From positions 47,009 to 111,008 of the forward strand of contig QLIY01000537.1 of the NCBI GenBank assembly GCA_003260075.1: 64,000 nt of DNA. The letters run 5' to 3'. Shown here piece after piece: positions 29,801 to 37,800 of this stretch. The position numbers were made by a program, and so were the translations under genes. The stretch is from Phallusia mammillata. Taxonomy: Eukaryota; Chordata; Ascidiacea; Phlebobranchia; Ascidiidae. The notes below the pieces were generated by a model. That model was not told the origin of the DNA. It ran no database searches and was given only the letters and a program-made list of their open reading frames with translations. The stretch's first letter is position 1; each line of letters starts with the position of its first letter.

Positions 29801-32800
29801 ATGCGAAGGTTTGCGCCACCCAGCGGATAGCAAGCACGTAAGGTTCGACCTCGAAAACTTCCGCACGAGGCGCTCCAACCGCTGCACAAACAATAAAGAC
29901 GATTAGTCTCGGGACAGACGCGCCCGGCGGCAAACCTCAAGTGATGACGTACTTTGAAGACTAATCAATGTTTAAGGTGAAATTAAATTGTTTTGAAAAC
30001 ACGCAAATTATTAATCCAACGTCTTAACCTTGAACTTAGGTTGGGAGAAAATCCGCGGGTTCAGCTGAGTTTGAAGGTTAACCGAAAACTCGTGTAAACT
30101 GAATCACCAAATCAGATTCAACAAAAAACATTGTTTGGTCGAGGTCAATGAATTAGCTATATGCAAAATTTCGTATAAAAACAAGCTTAGAAAATCAAGC
30201 TGTTTTCAAAAAAGTAAATTATTAACACTTGAAACTTGTGAATAAAGACGAAAACTGATGATGATTTCTTAAATATTTCCATGAAAAGATTTAAGTTTAC
30301 TCAGACGCTGATCGTTTGCCGCTCTCTTACCATATGTTCTATACTTTATACTTATCATCACTTTAAGTTAAACGTATAAGACGGAAATTGATACTGCCTT
30401 CTAAATCGACGAAATTAATATTTCTGCGAATATTTTCTATACTTTATACTTTAATTATCTTCATTTAGGACTTTAATGTCAAATGTTTTCGCTTGCTCCG
30501 CAAGTATTTTTCTCACTTGAAACAAAAGATTTTTGTAAACACTGCGCGGATTTGCGGGTTATTAAATCCTTGGATTGCGTCGTTAAGTTTCAGCTTCTAA
30601 ACCAAAAGTTTATTTGATACGACTTTAAATTTAGCAAGTAGGTCGCCGGAGACGTCGCCAGGTAACAACGTAAACAAGAATTATCTCCTAGCAACAGAGC
30701 TTACGTTGAGTGCAGATGCTCTTGAGCACGTGGTTGACTCTCCTCGGCAAATCTTTGTATCTGGAACTGAATATCAGATGTTTGCTGAAAGGCTCCGATG
30801 GGATTTGTTTCAGTTGTCGGTAAATTGCAACTGTAAAAAAGATTGATTGTCAAATTCAATTTAGCCATATCAAGTTTTTGTGGTTTGCAATATTCCAAGC
30901 TTTTTGTGAAACGCCTTAACTTTCACATGAAAGATGTCTAAATAGCATATATTGACGTGTAAAGCCAACATGCAAAATACTTTTGAACCCTCCAAAAAAC
31001 GAAAAGCAGGGGCGTGGAAATAATGTCGGTATTACATAAAAATGTAAGCCACCCTCGATTATAAGCAGCAGCACAAACCGTAGGGTAAAACACTTCACCA
31101 GCCGCGGTTTGCAATGGAATAAATACGGTAACCAATCCGATGGAGCATAGAATCAAAACAATTTTAATAATCTTGTGGTACTAATTTTGTGGTACAAGAT
31201 TACAAACAATATTTTGAGACTTTTGACAAATTTAACTCAAGGAAAGTTATAAAAGATTAAAACGATTACAACTTAAAAAAATATTTGCTTTATTTCAATT
31301 CAGCCATGACAACAGCTGATTGTTTAGAAAACTTCATATTATTTACAAGTGATCGATCAAAAAATAATTAGATGACTTCTACTTCTGTTTGTTTATGGGC
31401 GCGTCCGTTTATGTCGTAACAAGGGGTGATTTTATTACCAAACAAATCGCAAGCAGAGGTTTCTAATTAAAGGTAAAAGTTTCTTAACTTCCGCAAAACA
31501 AAACATTTCTGGTTTTGTCTTCAATTGGGGCGCATGACGTCATGGGTTTTGACGTCACACGCTTGGAAATCAACAACATAAGTGCAAAACACGTTTGTGT
31601 CGTAAAAATCAGTTGTGGACGTAAAAAAAAATGTTGGTGAGAAAATTTTGCAAACTTTTAGATGGTCATTTGGAACCGTGTTTCAAGGTGACCTTGGCAC
31701 GCCAAATTATCACCCTAGCATTTAACACACGGTGTTTAATTCACCGATATTCACAGATAATTCGGTGCCATAACCGGCTTTTAACATTCCAAGATTTCCA
31801 GATTTAGTTTGAGGCGAACACGACTGGAGGCCGCCACATATTTGCGGACATAAAACGGTTTCAAAGTTTGTAATTTAAGTGGAAGAGATAATTACAACAC
31901 CCGCTACGCTTGTTTGGTTTGGAAAACTGTATTAGGTTCAACATGGGCTGATTAGATGTTTTAGTTGGGAATAATAATGGTCCAAGGGTTTTTGTTGTTG
32001 TGTTTATCAGATAAAACTATACTTATGGATTCGTCAATTACACTAATGTTTTCGTTAACTTGTTTTAATATTAAGCGACGCAATTGCGGTTTGTGTGCTG
32101 CTTGTAGCACAGCTTATTCAAATGACCCCTGAACTAGTGATTCTCAAACTGTGTGCCGCGACACACCGGTTTGCCATGAGAGATTTACAATTGTGCCGCG
32201 AAATATCTCTTTTTTTTGTATTTTTAGTACAAACATTTCCTGGTGTTTAGAACTTTATGACGAAATACTGGTGTGTATGACAACGTTTCAAAGCTCATAT
32301 TTTAGTTATTGGTAATGAAATGCATCCTTACCCACCACAATAAAGTTGAAAATCAACATTCTTTGAACAACTTTTGTTATGTTTACCTGCGAAGGGTGCC
32401 GCGGTAATGCGCCGCATGCTTAAAAAGTTTGAGAACCACTGCCCTAAAGTGAGCCAATTCATTCAAGGTTGTCCCTGGTTGACCAAGATTTTAAGCAAAA
32501 CGTCAAACAAACTCACATCCGGATCCGACTACGACCACTCTGCATTTTTGCTGAAGTTTCTTCACAGATTCGCTGATGTCAGTCGGAATTCGCGATCCCA
32601 TTGTTATCAGACAAATAGCCTCATTGTCTTCATTGCGACCTGCACACAATCAGCCTTGTTACGTCACAGTGACGTCACACAGGGCGATAGTTACGTACCG
32701 TGTTCTGGGTTGAAGAGGTTATCAGCCACGAACTCCATCGCTGTGTGAACTCTGACCCCGCGACCTGTGACCCCCAGTTTGTCGAAAGCTTCTTCCGCTT

Positions 32801-34863
32801 TGTCTCTCGTTGTGACGTCACTTAGATTAGCGATGTTGATGACGTCACCGCCGAAACTTAAAATATGACGTCATTCGCTTTTGGTTGCCATGTGAACAAT
32901 AAGATGCTCTTATGCGCGCTTGAAGCGGGTTCGGTAACTAGCTTTACGCAATCAACCGCAGCTTTATTAAAGCGTTTGTGCCGAATTATATTTCTATGTT
33001 AAATAAACAAAATTTTAGCACAAAATGGTTGGTTGCACAAAGCTCGTTCGGAACCCGCTTATGTGATTAAAACTCGAAACAATATTTTACCTGGTCAAAG
33101 ATATTCTCGTTTTCTCAGGTTCGATCGAAAGTTTTTTGGAAACACTTTTCAGGTAACTGCGCACAAAGTTGAGGTTTGTGGATCCAACCAAGCGTGACGT
33201 CTCCACTATGACGTAAAGATCAATGACGGCGGCTCGACAATCTGCGAAAAAATCGGGGAGTGAAAAAATTGAAATAAATTCGGCGTGTAAGTTTGTTGAA
33301 ACCCGAACCCGAAAATGCAAGCCTGAAACCCGCCCCGAACCCGGATCGTTTTTGAGAAGCCCGTTTAGGCCCGAAACGTTGATTGACAGGCCTATACACT
33401 GAAGCACCAGGAAAGACCAAGGCAACAAACACAATAGACCAGGGGTCGGCAACCTTTTGTGCACGGCGGAGCGTTTTTGAAACTAAAATTTTATCGCGGA
33501 CCGGTCTTCAAAAAAGTACAAATATTTAGCAATAAAAACGCTTAAATTAGTATATCATCCCCGGGATACATGGGCCAAACGTTTTATAACATTTACACGT
33601 CCCAACGAAACCCTCGCGGACCGGTACCGGGCCGCGGACCGGCGGTTGCCGACCACTGCAATAGACAATTGGTCTTGAAAAATGTGTTTTAGGGCTGTTT
33701 GACATTAGGTCAGGCACAGCATTAAAACGGTGACAAAACAATGCATTTTTTGTCGTCCATGCTTAACTTTGGTTCTTTTAATTTCGGAACAGTACGTTTC
33801 AAATACTTAATCACTTTCTTAAGCTCGGCTCGGAAAATTAGTGTGTTGAACGAACACGCAAAAAGTCTAAAAATAATGATTTTCTTTCACGATATTCGGC
33901 AAATAGATTTTTCCAACAAATTTGAATTGTTTTGTTTTAATGTTTGTTGCTGAAAACGTTTGCGTGGAAATCTCAATTAAGCCGGAGTTAATCGAGGCCC
34001 CGGGCTATAGAAATCATACAGACAAATTAAACTTCCACTAAATTTGCGGCTAAAAAATTTCCACAAAATAAAATCCGATTGCGGGAAAAAATGACAAAGA
34101 AAATCTGGTTATGTTGGTTTCATGAATCAGTGTGAACATCTGGATACACTTGATAAACATGTTTTTGTTGAAACAAAATCACTGAGGTTGAAATTAAGCG
34201 GAAAGCAAAGATTTAAACAATAAACGAAAATATAATTCGTATCAAAGCAGTTTATATACGAGGTAATGCTATAACTCGTTTATAAATTATGCCTGGCAGC
34301 AATAGCTTATTTAAAATACCTGTAACAAGTATTAAAAGTTGACAAGAAAACATCTGTAACAACTTGTATTTTTTCCCAATAAGTTGTTTTAAAAGTCAGC
34401 GTAGAGTATTTTTGCCGCAAATTGCCGGTTGTGAAATGCCATGCGCATATACCAGACCCGCAAACTTCCAAATATTTCGAATACTCCAGCCAACATAATC
34501 GCCCAGCAAATTTCCATACAAGGGTCAGGTAAAAATTTGTCAAAATGTTCATGGTTTGCAACCAGACATCCAAACAATTGCACTTTCACGATTTCAAGGT
34601 TAACAAAGGTCACATCGGTTATGATGTCATAAGCAAGCGGCGGGACAATCGTGGGGTTGAAAATCATTATGACGTAACAATTTGTATTCACACATAATTG
34701 TATTATCTCTTTATAATTTAGTTTCCTATGACTTAACAATAGTTTTAACAATGAAAATACCTGACGTCACATCCCGTTTTCGACGTTCATTCAACTCCAC
34801 GTTCTGCGCATGCGCGAACAGCGCGCAGCAAAACGTCATCACAAGCACTGTAATCCAATGCAT
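153..34863 (-). CDS. Giant secreted or cell-surface vWA + multi-FN3 protein (3' end outside window)
   Basis: One long minus-strand gene whose exons can be chained in phase from a signal-peptide exon (34863-34761) through four vWA exons to about 55 FN3 repeats as assembled. The last exon seen is at 230-153, so the C-terminus, including any membrane, collagen or phosphatase part, lies beyond the left edge. Most FN3 repeats use two phase 1-1 exons: an A exon with a Pro-rich start and a conserved Trp (typically ending W..V.G), and a B exon with Y.V, L.PGT.Y.F.V.S.G and a final QTG or ETT. vWA-FN3 mosaics are known in FACIT collagens (XII, XIV, XX), and long FN3 arrays in receptor phosphatases and tenascins; the window alone does not choose among these. 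The role is probably extracellular adhesion or matrix (inference). It is interrupted by assembly gaps at 4845-4852 and 6946. Exon boundaries come from splice consensus and phase and could be off by a few bases. Confidence 0.85.
2877..3049. repeat. Intronic minisatellite ACTAACCAGTG
   Basis: Shorter array of the same unit as 4853-5200, in the corresponding intron of cassette copy A. Confidence 0.85.
3050..4844 (-). CDS. FN3 cassette copy A
   Basis: B exon 4830-4640, fused FN3 exon 4581-4318, A 4257-4180, B 4011-3829, A 3764-3686, B 3622-3435, A 3371-3295, B 3239-3050. Only a few substitutions against copy B were seen by eye (ccaacag against ccaatag near 3879, and tttgaaag against ttggaaag near 3960). 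The A exon that should precede the first B exon is absent because of the gap at 4845-4852. Confidence 0.75.
4845..4852. other. Assembly gap (8 N)
   Basis: Eight N between a cassette B exon and the minisatellite. At least one FN3 A exon is expected here from the A/B alternation, so the real gap is larger than 8 bases (inference). Confidence 0.95.
4853..5200. repeat. Intronic minisatellite ACTAACCAGTG
   Basis: Tandem units of about 19-22 bases built from ATTATTAACTAACCAGTG with an optional TT. They lie in the intron after the AEKYHVIYRTNG-type B exon. Confidence 0.9.
5201..6945 (-). CDS. FN3 cassette copy B
   Basis: Same exon series as copy C at an offset of -1541: truncated B exon from 6945, fused FN3 exon 6732-6469, A 6407-6331, B 6162-5980, A 5915-5837, B 5772-5587, A 5523-5446, then B 5390-5201 (AEKYHVIYRTNGTED to QIQTG). 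Offset to copy A is exactly 2151 bases. The first B exon begins inside the domain because it abuts the N at 6946. The minisatellite intron downstream (4853-5200) leads into the second gap. Confidence 0.75.
6946..6946. other. Assembly junction (single N)
   Basis: One N joins an intron of cassette copy C to the middle of a B exon of cassette copy B. The join breaks the FN3 A/B alternation, so it is a collapsed or wrong join rather than a real sequence step (inference). Confidence 0.85.
6947..8775 (-). CDS. FN3 cassette copy C (repeats 36-40, last one cut by gap)
   Basis: Reading 5' to 3': A 8775-8700 (unique in the window), B 8518-8334 (ALEYLVEISSL...HQQTG), one fused exon 8273-8010 for a whole FN3, A 7948-7872, B 7703-7521, A 7456-7378, B 7313-7128, A 7063-6987. 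The partner B exon of the last A (AEKYHVIYRTNG type) is missing because the assembly jumps at the single N (6946) into the next cassette. The sequence is almost identical to copies B and A; one difference seen is gtagctgg here against gtaactgg in the other two. Confidence 0.75.
8829..18008 (-). CDS. FN3 repeats 20-35 of the giant gene
   Basis: Approximate exons: 20 single exon 18008-17743; 21 A 17442-17363, B 17307-17110; 22 A 17045-16969, B 16901-16713; 23 A 16504-16426, B 16356-16172; 24 A 16090-16012, B 15911-15725; 25 A 15669-15592, B 15533-15338; 26 A 15280-15202, B 15132-14941; 27 A 14880-14803, B 14401-14208; 28 A 14146-14069, B 13792-13604; 29 A 13541-13464, B 13400-13207; 30 A 13092-13015, B 12942-12761; 31 A 12473-12398, B 12330-12149; 32 single exon 12087-11812; 33 A 11453-11379, B 11176-10975; 34 A 10137-10061, B 9997-9812; 35 A 9154-9077, B 9019-8829. 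Many A exons share the motif DVTTTSV, whose codons contain TGACGTCA. The 57-nt intron in repeat 35 (9076-9020) is open in frame. Repeats 22-23 are close paralogues of the segment at 2434-3371. Confidence 0.8.
9297..9456. mobile_element. MITE family 1, copy a
   Basis: Begins GGGTAGAGCTACTAACACAG and ends with its near-perfect inverse (27-bp TIRs with a few mismatches). Intronic and non-coding; the internal part is shared with the copies at 14445 and 26677. Confidence 0.75.
9469..9784. mobile_element. MITE family 1, copy b (subtype with CCATAC end)
   Basis: TIRs of about 25 bp, GGTGGAGCTACTAACACCAT at the left and its inverse at the right. It sits 12 bases from copy a and shares its internal part with the copy near 18060-18308. 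Confidence 0.75.
11480..11800. repeat. CACA-rich minisatellite in FN3 intron
   Basis: Degenerate tandem repeat rich in CACA with blocks such as ACGCACAGACACACGGCCAC occurring more than once. The long frames seen on both strands here are artefacts of this composition. Confidence 0.85.
12520..12660 (-). repeat. Interspersed repeat family 2 (retroelement-like 3' tail)
   Basis: Contains, in reverse, the block CTGATGAATGCGACCTGCAT then TCGAAACGTTGGAATAAA, then an AGAGCTCTATAA box and ATGCCTGGCAGC. It matches 24095-24225 and parts of 20343, 34283 and 35410. The identity of the source element is not known. Confidence 0.6.
14445..14712. mobile_element. MITE family 1, copy c (right TIR lost)
   Basis: Left end GGTAAAGCTACTAACACAGG, then the family's internal A+T-rich part. 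The right terminal repeat is not found. Confidence 0.65.
16590..16712. repeat. Intronic minisatellite ACTAACCAGTG
   Basis: Same unit again, in the equivalent intron between FN3 repeats 22 and 23. It shows that the array was duplicated together with the flanking exons. Confidence 0.85.
18060..18308. mobile_element. MITE family 1, copy d (left TIR lost)
   Basis: Ends GTATGGTGTTAGTAGCTCTA like copy b. The left part (GTAGGTGGCGCAAAGAGC) matches the interior of copy b. Confidence 0.65.
18335..23819 (-). CDS. FN3 repeats 10-19 of the giant gene
   Basis: Approximate exons: 10 A 23819-23742, B 23672-23483; 11 A 23417-23339, B 23278-23086; 12 A 23026-22951, B 22658-22471; 13 A 21922-21845, B 21715-21535; 14 A 21473-21396; one exon 21341-21074 holds repeat 14 B and repeat 15 A; 15 B 20920-20738; repeat 16 is a single exon 20679-20413; 17 A 20270-20192, B 19728-19532; 18 A 19473-19394, B 18897-18720; 19 A 18658-18583, B 18516-18335. 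Each A exon has the W..V.G pattern and each B exon an L.PG..Y.F.V.S.G core. Single-exon repeat 16 and the fused 14B/15A exon show loss of introns at different positions. I see no catalytic or metal-binding motif; the repeats look structural. Confidence 0.8.
19017..19324. mobile_element. MITE family 1, copy e
   Basis: GGCAGAGCTGGAACACAGCT start and GTTAGTAGCTCTGCC end, with the shared internal part in inverted orientation relative to copy c. Confidence 0.65.
19795..19870 (+). repeat. tRNA-like fragment with B box
   Basis: Contains GTTGGTTCGAATCTCACCGC, a pol III B-box-like sequence matching the SINE family at 25542 and 39427. No complete tRNA fold is seen, so it is probably a SINE fragment. 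Confidence 0.4.
20343..20398 (+). repeat. Interspersed repeat family 2, 3' fragment
   Basis: GCCAGAAAAGCTCTATAAAC followed by CCTGGCAGCAACAACTTATA; only the 3' part of the family. Confidence 0.55.
24060..24225 (+). repeat. Interspersed repeat family 2, fullest copy
   Basis: Contains CCCTGACGAAGGCCACCTGT, then ACGTTGAAACATTGGAATAA, AGAGCTCTATAAGGTTGATA and ATGCCTGGCAGCAACAGCTT. Lies in the intron 5' of FN3 repeat 10. Confidence 0.6.
24231..29429 (-). CDS. FN3 repeats 1-9 of the giant gene
   Basis: Approximate exons (A;B), 5' to 3': repeat 1 B 29424-29262 (no A half found); 2 A 29198-29068, B 29009-28871; 3 A 28788-28711, B 28651-28464; 4 A 28385-28308, B 28240-28049; 5 A 27586-27508, B 27337-27133; 6 A 27074-26996, B 26632-26437; 7 A 26373-26299, B 26094-25890; 8 A 25827-25750; then one exon, 25282-25018, carries repeat 8 B plus repeat 9 A with no intron; 9 B 24423-24231. 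These N-proximal repeats are the most divergent of the array. Repeat 2 is split by a phase-0 intron (NNTS/NVVR) instead of the usual phase-1 position. Repeat 1 lacks recognisable first strands: its B exon has an acceptor (gaattag) that could join the vWA exon directly, or an A exon is hidden in 29430-30704. Confidence 0.75.
25542..25711 (+). mobile_element. tRNA-derived SINE, copy 1 (with A and B boxes)
   Basis: A tRNA-like head has an A box (TAGCTCAGTTGGTAGAGCGC) and B box (GGGTTCGAATCCC), followed by a non-tRNA body (GACCGGCTGATTCGGTAAAC and GGCATGGCGTACTATGATGA). The body recurs at 39427 and, inverted, at 59900, so this is a SINE and not a lone tRNA gene. It lies in the FN3 gene intron after repeat 8 B. 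Confidence 0.75.
26677..26972. mobile_element. MITE family 1, copy f
   Basis: AGAGCTACTAACACAGGAAC start and CTTGTGTTAGTATAACTCTA end. The internal part is closely similar to copy c. Confidence 0.65.
29531..29750. repeat. Direct repeat, period 130, with B-box-like core
   Basis: The block GGGTTCGAACCCAGGACNCT with CCCGGGGACGAATCCCGATC, poly-T and CAGGCGCGC occurs at 29535 and again 130 bases later at 29665. GGTTCGAACCC resembles a tRNA B box on either strand, so a SINE pair or a tandem duplication is likely. Confidence 0.7.
30705..33241 (-). CDS. von Willebrand factor A domain, four exons
   Basis: The exons are 33241-33091, 32856-32699, 32639-32517 and 30830-30705, and their phases (1-2, 2-1, 1-1, 1-1) chain without a break. 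Together they encode a full vWA fold: first beta strand with AAVIDLYVIVETSRLVGS, then NLNFVRSYLKSV, FGGDVINIANLSD, a helix with AEEAFDKL, AICLITMGSR, KCRVVVVGSG, and a final helix RRVNHVLKSIC. The metal site (MIDAS) looks degenerate: the usual DxSxS is replaced by E-T-S-R, and the Asp of the usual LITDG is Met (LITMG). This suggests a structural rather than metal-dependent ligand-binding role (inference). The domain sits directly after the signal peptide and before the FN3 array. Confidence 0.85.
32135..32441. mobile_element. hAT-like MITE (307 bp) with imperfect 8-bp target duplication
   Basis: Starts TAGTGATTCTCAAACTGTGT and ends AAGTTTGAGAACCACTG, inverse of each other. The flanks CCCTGAAC and CCCTAAAG are a likely 8-bp duplication with two changes. 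Lies in an intron of the vWA region. Confidence 0.7.
33297..33730 (+). repeat. Interspersed repeat family 3, interrupted by MITE
   Basis: AACCCGAACCCGAAAATGCA, GTTTTTGAGAAGCCCGTTTA and, after the MITE, TTTGACATTAGGTCAGG. The same blocks are at 44743-45025, 57362-57690 (inverted) and 61677-61955. Source element unknown. Confidence 0.65.
33440..33658. mobile_element. hAT-like MITE (219 bp) with perfect 8-bp target duplication
   Basis: Terminal inverted repeats CAGGGGTCGGCAACC and GGTTGCCGACCACTG, flanked on both sides by CAATAGAC. It is inserted into a copy of interspersed family 3, and other copies of that family show the site unoccupied. A second copy of this MITE is near 42960-43172. Confidence 0.85.
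34761..34863 (-). CDS. Exon 1: signal peptide of the vWA-FN3 protein
   Basis: The ATG at 34863 opens a reading frame starting MHWITVLVMTFCCALFAHAQ, a typical signal peptide: short N-region, hydrophobic core, and an AHA-type cleavage site before Gln. A short charged stretch ending ERRKRDVTS follows; KR could be a furin-like site (inference). The exon ends in phase 1 at a GT donor (TCAG/gtattt) and joins in frame to the vWA exon starting at 33241. Intron 1 (34760-33242) carries repeat elements. I chose this start because it is the only upstream Met followed by a hydrophobic leader and it fits the downstream phase. Confidence 0.75.
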
Positions 34864-37800
34864 GACGTCAACCAGATCGACGCGCGTTTGTATTTGTTAA
34901 AAATTCTAAAATAATTTTTTATAGAAGATCTGCGAACACCACCAGAAAGATAAAACACTGTAAAAAAAGGTGTAAAAAATCCATAGTGACGTAACTTTGA
35001 CACATATTGTCACGTCAACAATACAAGTATCGTGAAATAATTGAGACTATTTTAAGTGTTGAGTCGCTAATAATGTTGTAGATAACATGAAGATTAGATG
35101 GTAATCGCCATTTCAAGAAATAAGAGACTTTCTCAGTACTTTTATGGGGACTTTCAAACATAAAAGTTGACGGTTTCAAACAAATAGTACAAAACCTTCT
35201 GTGGGAATTTAGCCCAAATACGTTAAAAAAATAATTGAAAACAAACTTGATTAAAACGGCCAGTTATTGATGTGTCCTGGTAACATTGCCTGGAAAGCCA
35301 AGAATAGAACAAACCGCGTAACGAAACTTGAATCGTTCTACATTTTTTTATCGAGCGTTAATCGTGTGCTGCATTTTGTATTTGCAAAAAGTTACACATA
35401 GAACACGACCGCCAGAAAAGCTTTATAAGGTTGATATTATGACTGCCAGCAATGGTATATGTAGAGCACATCCAATCAAGTTGCAAATCGGTTTGGCAAA
35501 ACGACGTTTCGACGTCCTATACAGGTCGCCTTCATCAGGGTAAATAACAATCAATGCGTTGCCAGAAGAGCTCCATAATGCTAATATGCCTGGCAGCTAT
35601 AGCTTAAACTCAGAATCAGCTGTTCATGTATTCACACATTGAATAAAAAGTCCATTCAACTTATCCGTCACCATTCCAACGTTCGCTTTTAACAAACGAT
35701 TACGCGCCACTTCGAGATGCAAATTGCACCTTTACTTCGACAATTTCCCTGGAGGCAAAATTTCGCGGCCACTTTGCTGTGGCGGCATTTCTGAATCGAA
35801 ACTTGCGTGTTCGAATAAATATTTTACATGTTCAAGCTTATTGTCAAGAAACTGGAACCAATCACGTAATATTCAATAACGAACTTTTTGTCATGTCCTT
35901 GAACTTGTTAATATTTCGTTTTGTTACGCTTAATTTTTTATAATGCAAATTCCTTATTGTGCAAGAGGGTTTAGTTGTTTATATTTAAATTGCAATTTAT
36001 GCCACTGAATATTTCGTTTCACTAATCAGTTTTAGCCGTCTGTTCATTATAGTTTTAAATGCTTCAGTATTTTGCACACTGCAACCAGTTGGTAATACAA
36101 TCAATTCATCAACGGCAGCTTGTGACATTACGTTTATACGTTGACTAAATACTGAGCGAATTATTTCAGTTCAAATTTACTGGTTTGGCAAGCAAGAAGA
36201 AATCGCATTGCTTATTTACTTAAATGCAACCGTAGTTACTCAACATATGTAACTGTTTCGTAACCCGACTAATTCATTCAGCAAAACTTGCGACATTTCA
36301 AGTTGTTATTTTTCAAAATCATGTTTTGATGAAGTCTGATTTTTTCTTCACAGCTTTACATTTCCATCTAACAAATATTTCTGCAAATATTATTTCTTAC
36401 TGCCAAACCAGCTCCTGCCTCCTGCAAACTGTTCGCAAACTTTTAAACAAACGAAGCAACCGATTCTTTAAGTTAAACCTCCTCTCGCAAAAACCTGCGT
36501 TTTTTCCGACGCGTTTCTCTCGGATTTGCTCGTGGGCAAAACTTCAAAGGAACAATTACCTCGCGCGCGGCGCACGACCACAGGCATTGTTTTGTCACAA
36601 TTAAAACGCGCTAACACACAATCATCCCATTATCGGAACATCAATATCTTTTTCCCAAGGCTTAAGCTGTTGTTTCGCTAATTTTCTTGAGATATTTCGA
36701 GAGCCTTTATTATATATGTTCCACTTTACAATAGTTAAAGAACGCCCACTTTGCAAAACCGGAATGATTTCTCCGCTTTTCCGCGTAATCGAATTCCGCA
36801 AAATTCCTAATGTTACGATACGGAAGCTAGCATAACATGAAGTGTTACGTCATAATAAATATTCAGGCCTTTGTAGAAATTTTGGCGCGCCACCAATACA
36901 CGTGTTCACCTTTCCGTTTCGCGGTCACAGCATGACATCTATTGCGTCACAAAGCGCATCGCGTCTCGTTGCTAACGATGATGAAATGAAACCTTCGATT
37001 CGATTTCCGAATGGAGTTTAAACTTTTACTGATGAGAGCGCTGAAAAAAATTAGTAACATTGCTTCGTAAACATCTGCTACCGCCTTGAGCAATTAATTA
37101 AATCGAATTTCACAGCAGAAGGTTTGTGATCAGTAAATCGAAGCAAAAATTCAAGTTCTCTTCGCTTCCGGGAAAAAGAACGAGTTCGCGGTCGTTTATG
37201 ACGTCACAAACGGGTTGGGCCCGGCGCGCGATGGACCAAGAATCGATCAGAATATCCAAGTTATTTGCGATATTATGTGCTTGACTCAACTTTTTTCAAA
37301 CATACCTTCAGAGTCATTTCCCCGGCGGTTACGAAATTGTAGATAATGGTCAGATTTTCGGGTTTAGATTATTTCATTGTTTGGACGAGCTTAAGGAGAA
37401 AGGGATTTGCCAAAAATATCAATTGGTTTGTTCGGTCACAGCGGTTGTCTGGCGACGCCTACGCAGTCAGAACGAAAACGATTAACATTTACCCGACGAT
37501 TGTTGTTTTGCAAGATTGAAAGAAAATGTAGGACAATATTCAGTCGCTTTCCACCAATCATGCGACCGGAATTTCCCGCTAAAACTCAACAGGTGCATTC
37601 CTGCGAAAAAATGCAATTAAGAGTTGATTGTTCTCCAACAAAGCACTCGATTGTGACAACATAATCACGGACAAAAACTGGAGCGAGACAATTGTGTTCC
37701 GCCAAACAGGATTTTCGGCGTAAGCTTGCGGTGACCTCTAACATGACCTTGTGGTGTCACGTGGTAAGATTAAGAGCGCGCAGCAATTAATTTGGAGTAG

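Noticed and set aside
1..30000. Receptor tyrosine phosphatase assignment for the FN3 gene
   Set aside because: No phosphatase or membrane segment is in the window, and a vWA domain follows the signal peptide, which is unlike known receptor phosphatases. Left open rather than named.
34389..34751. 120-codon minus-strand frame in intron 1 of the FN3 gene
   Set aside because: No recognised domain. It overlaps the exon 1 donor region, and the signal-peptide exon joins directly in phase to the vWA exon.
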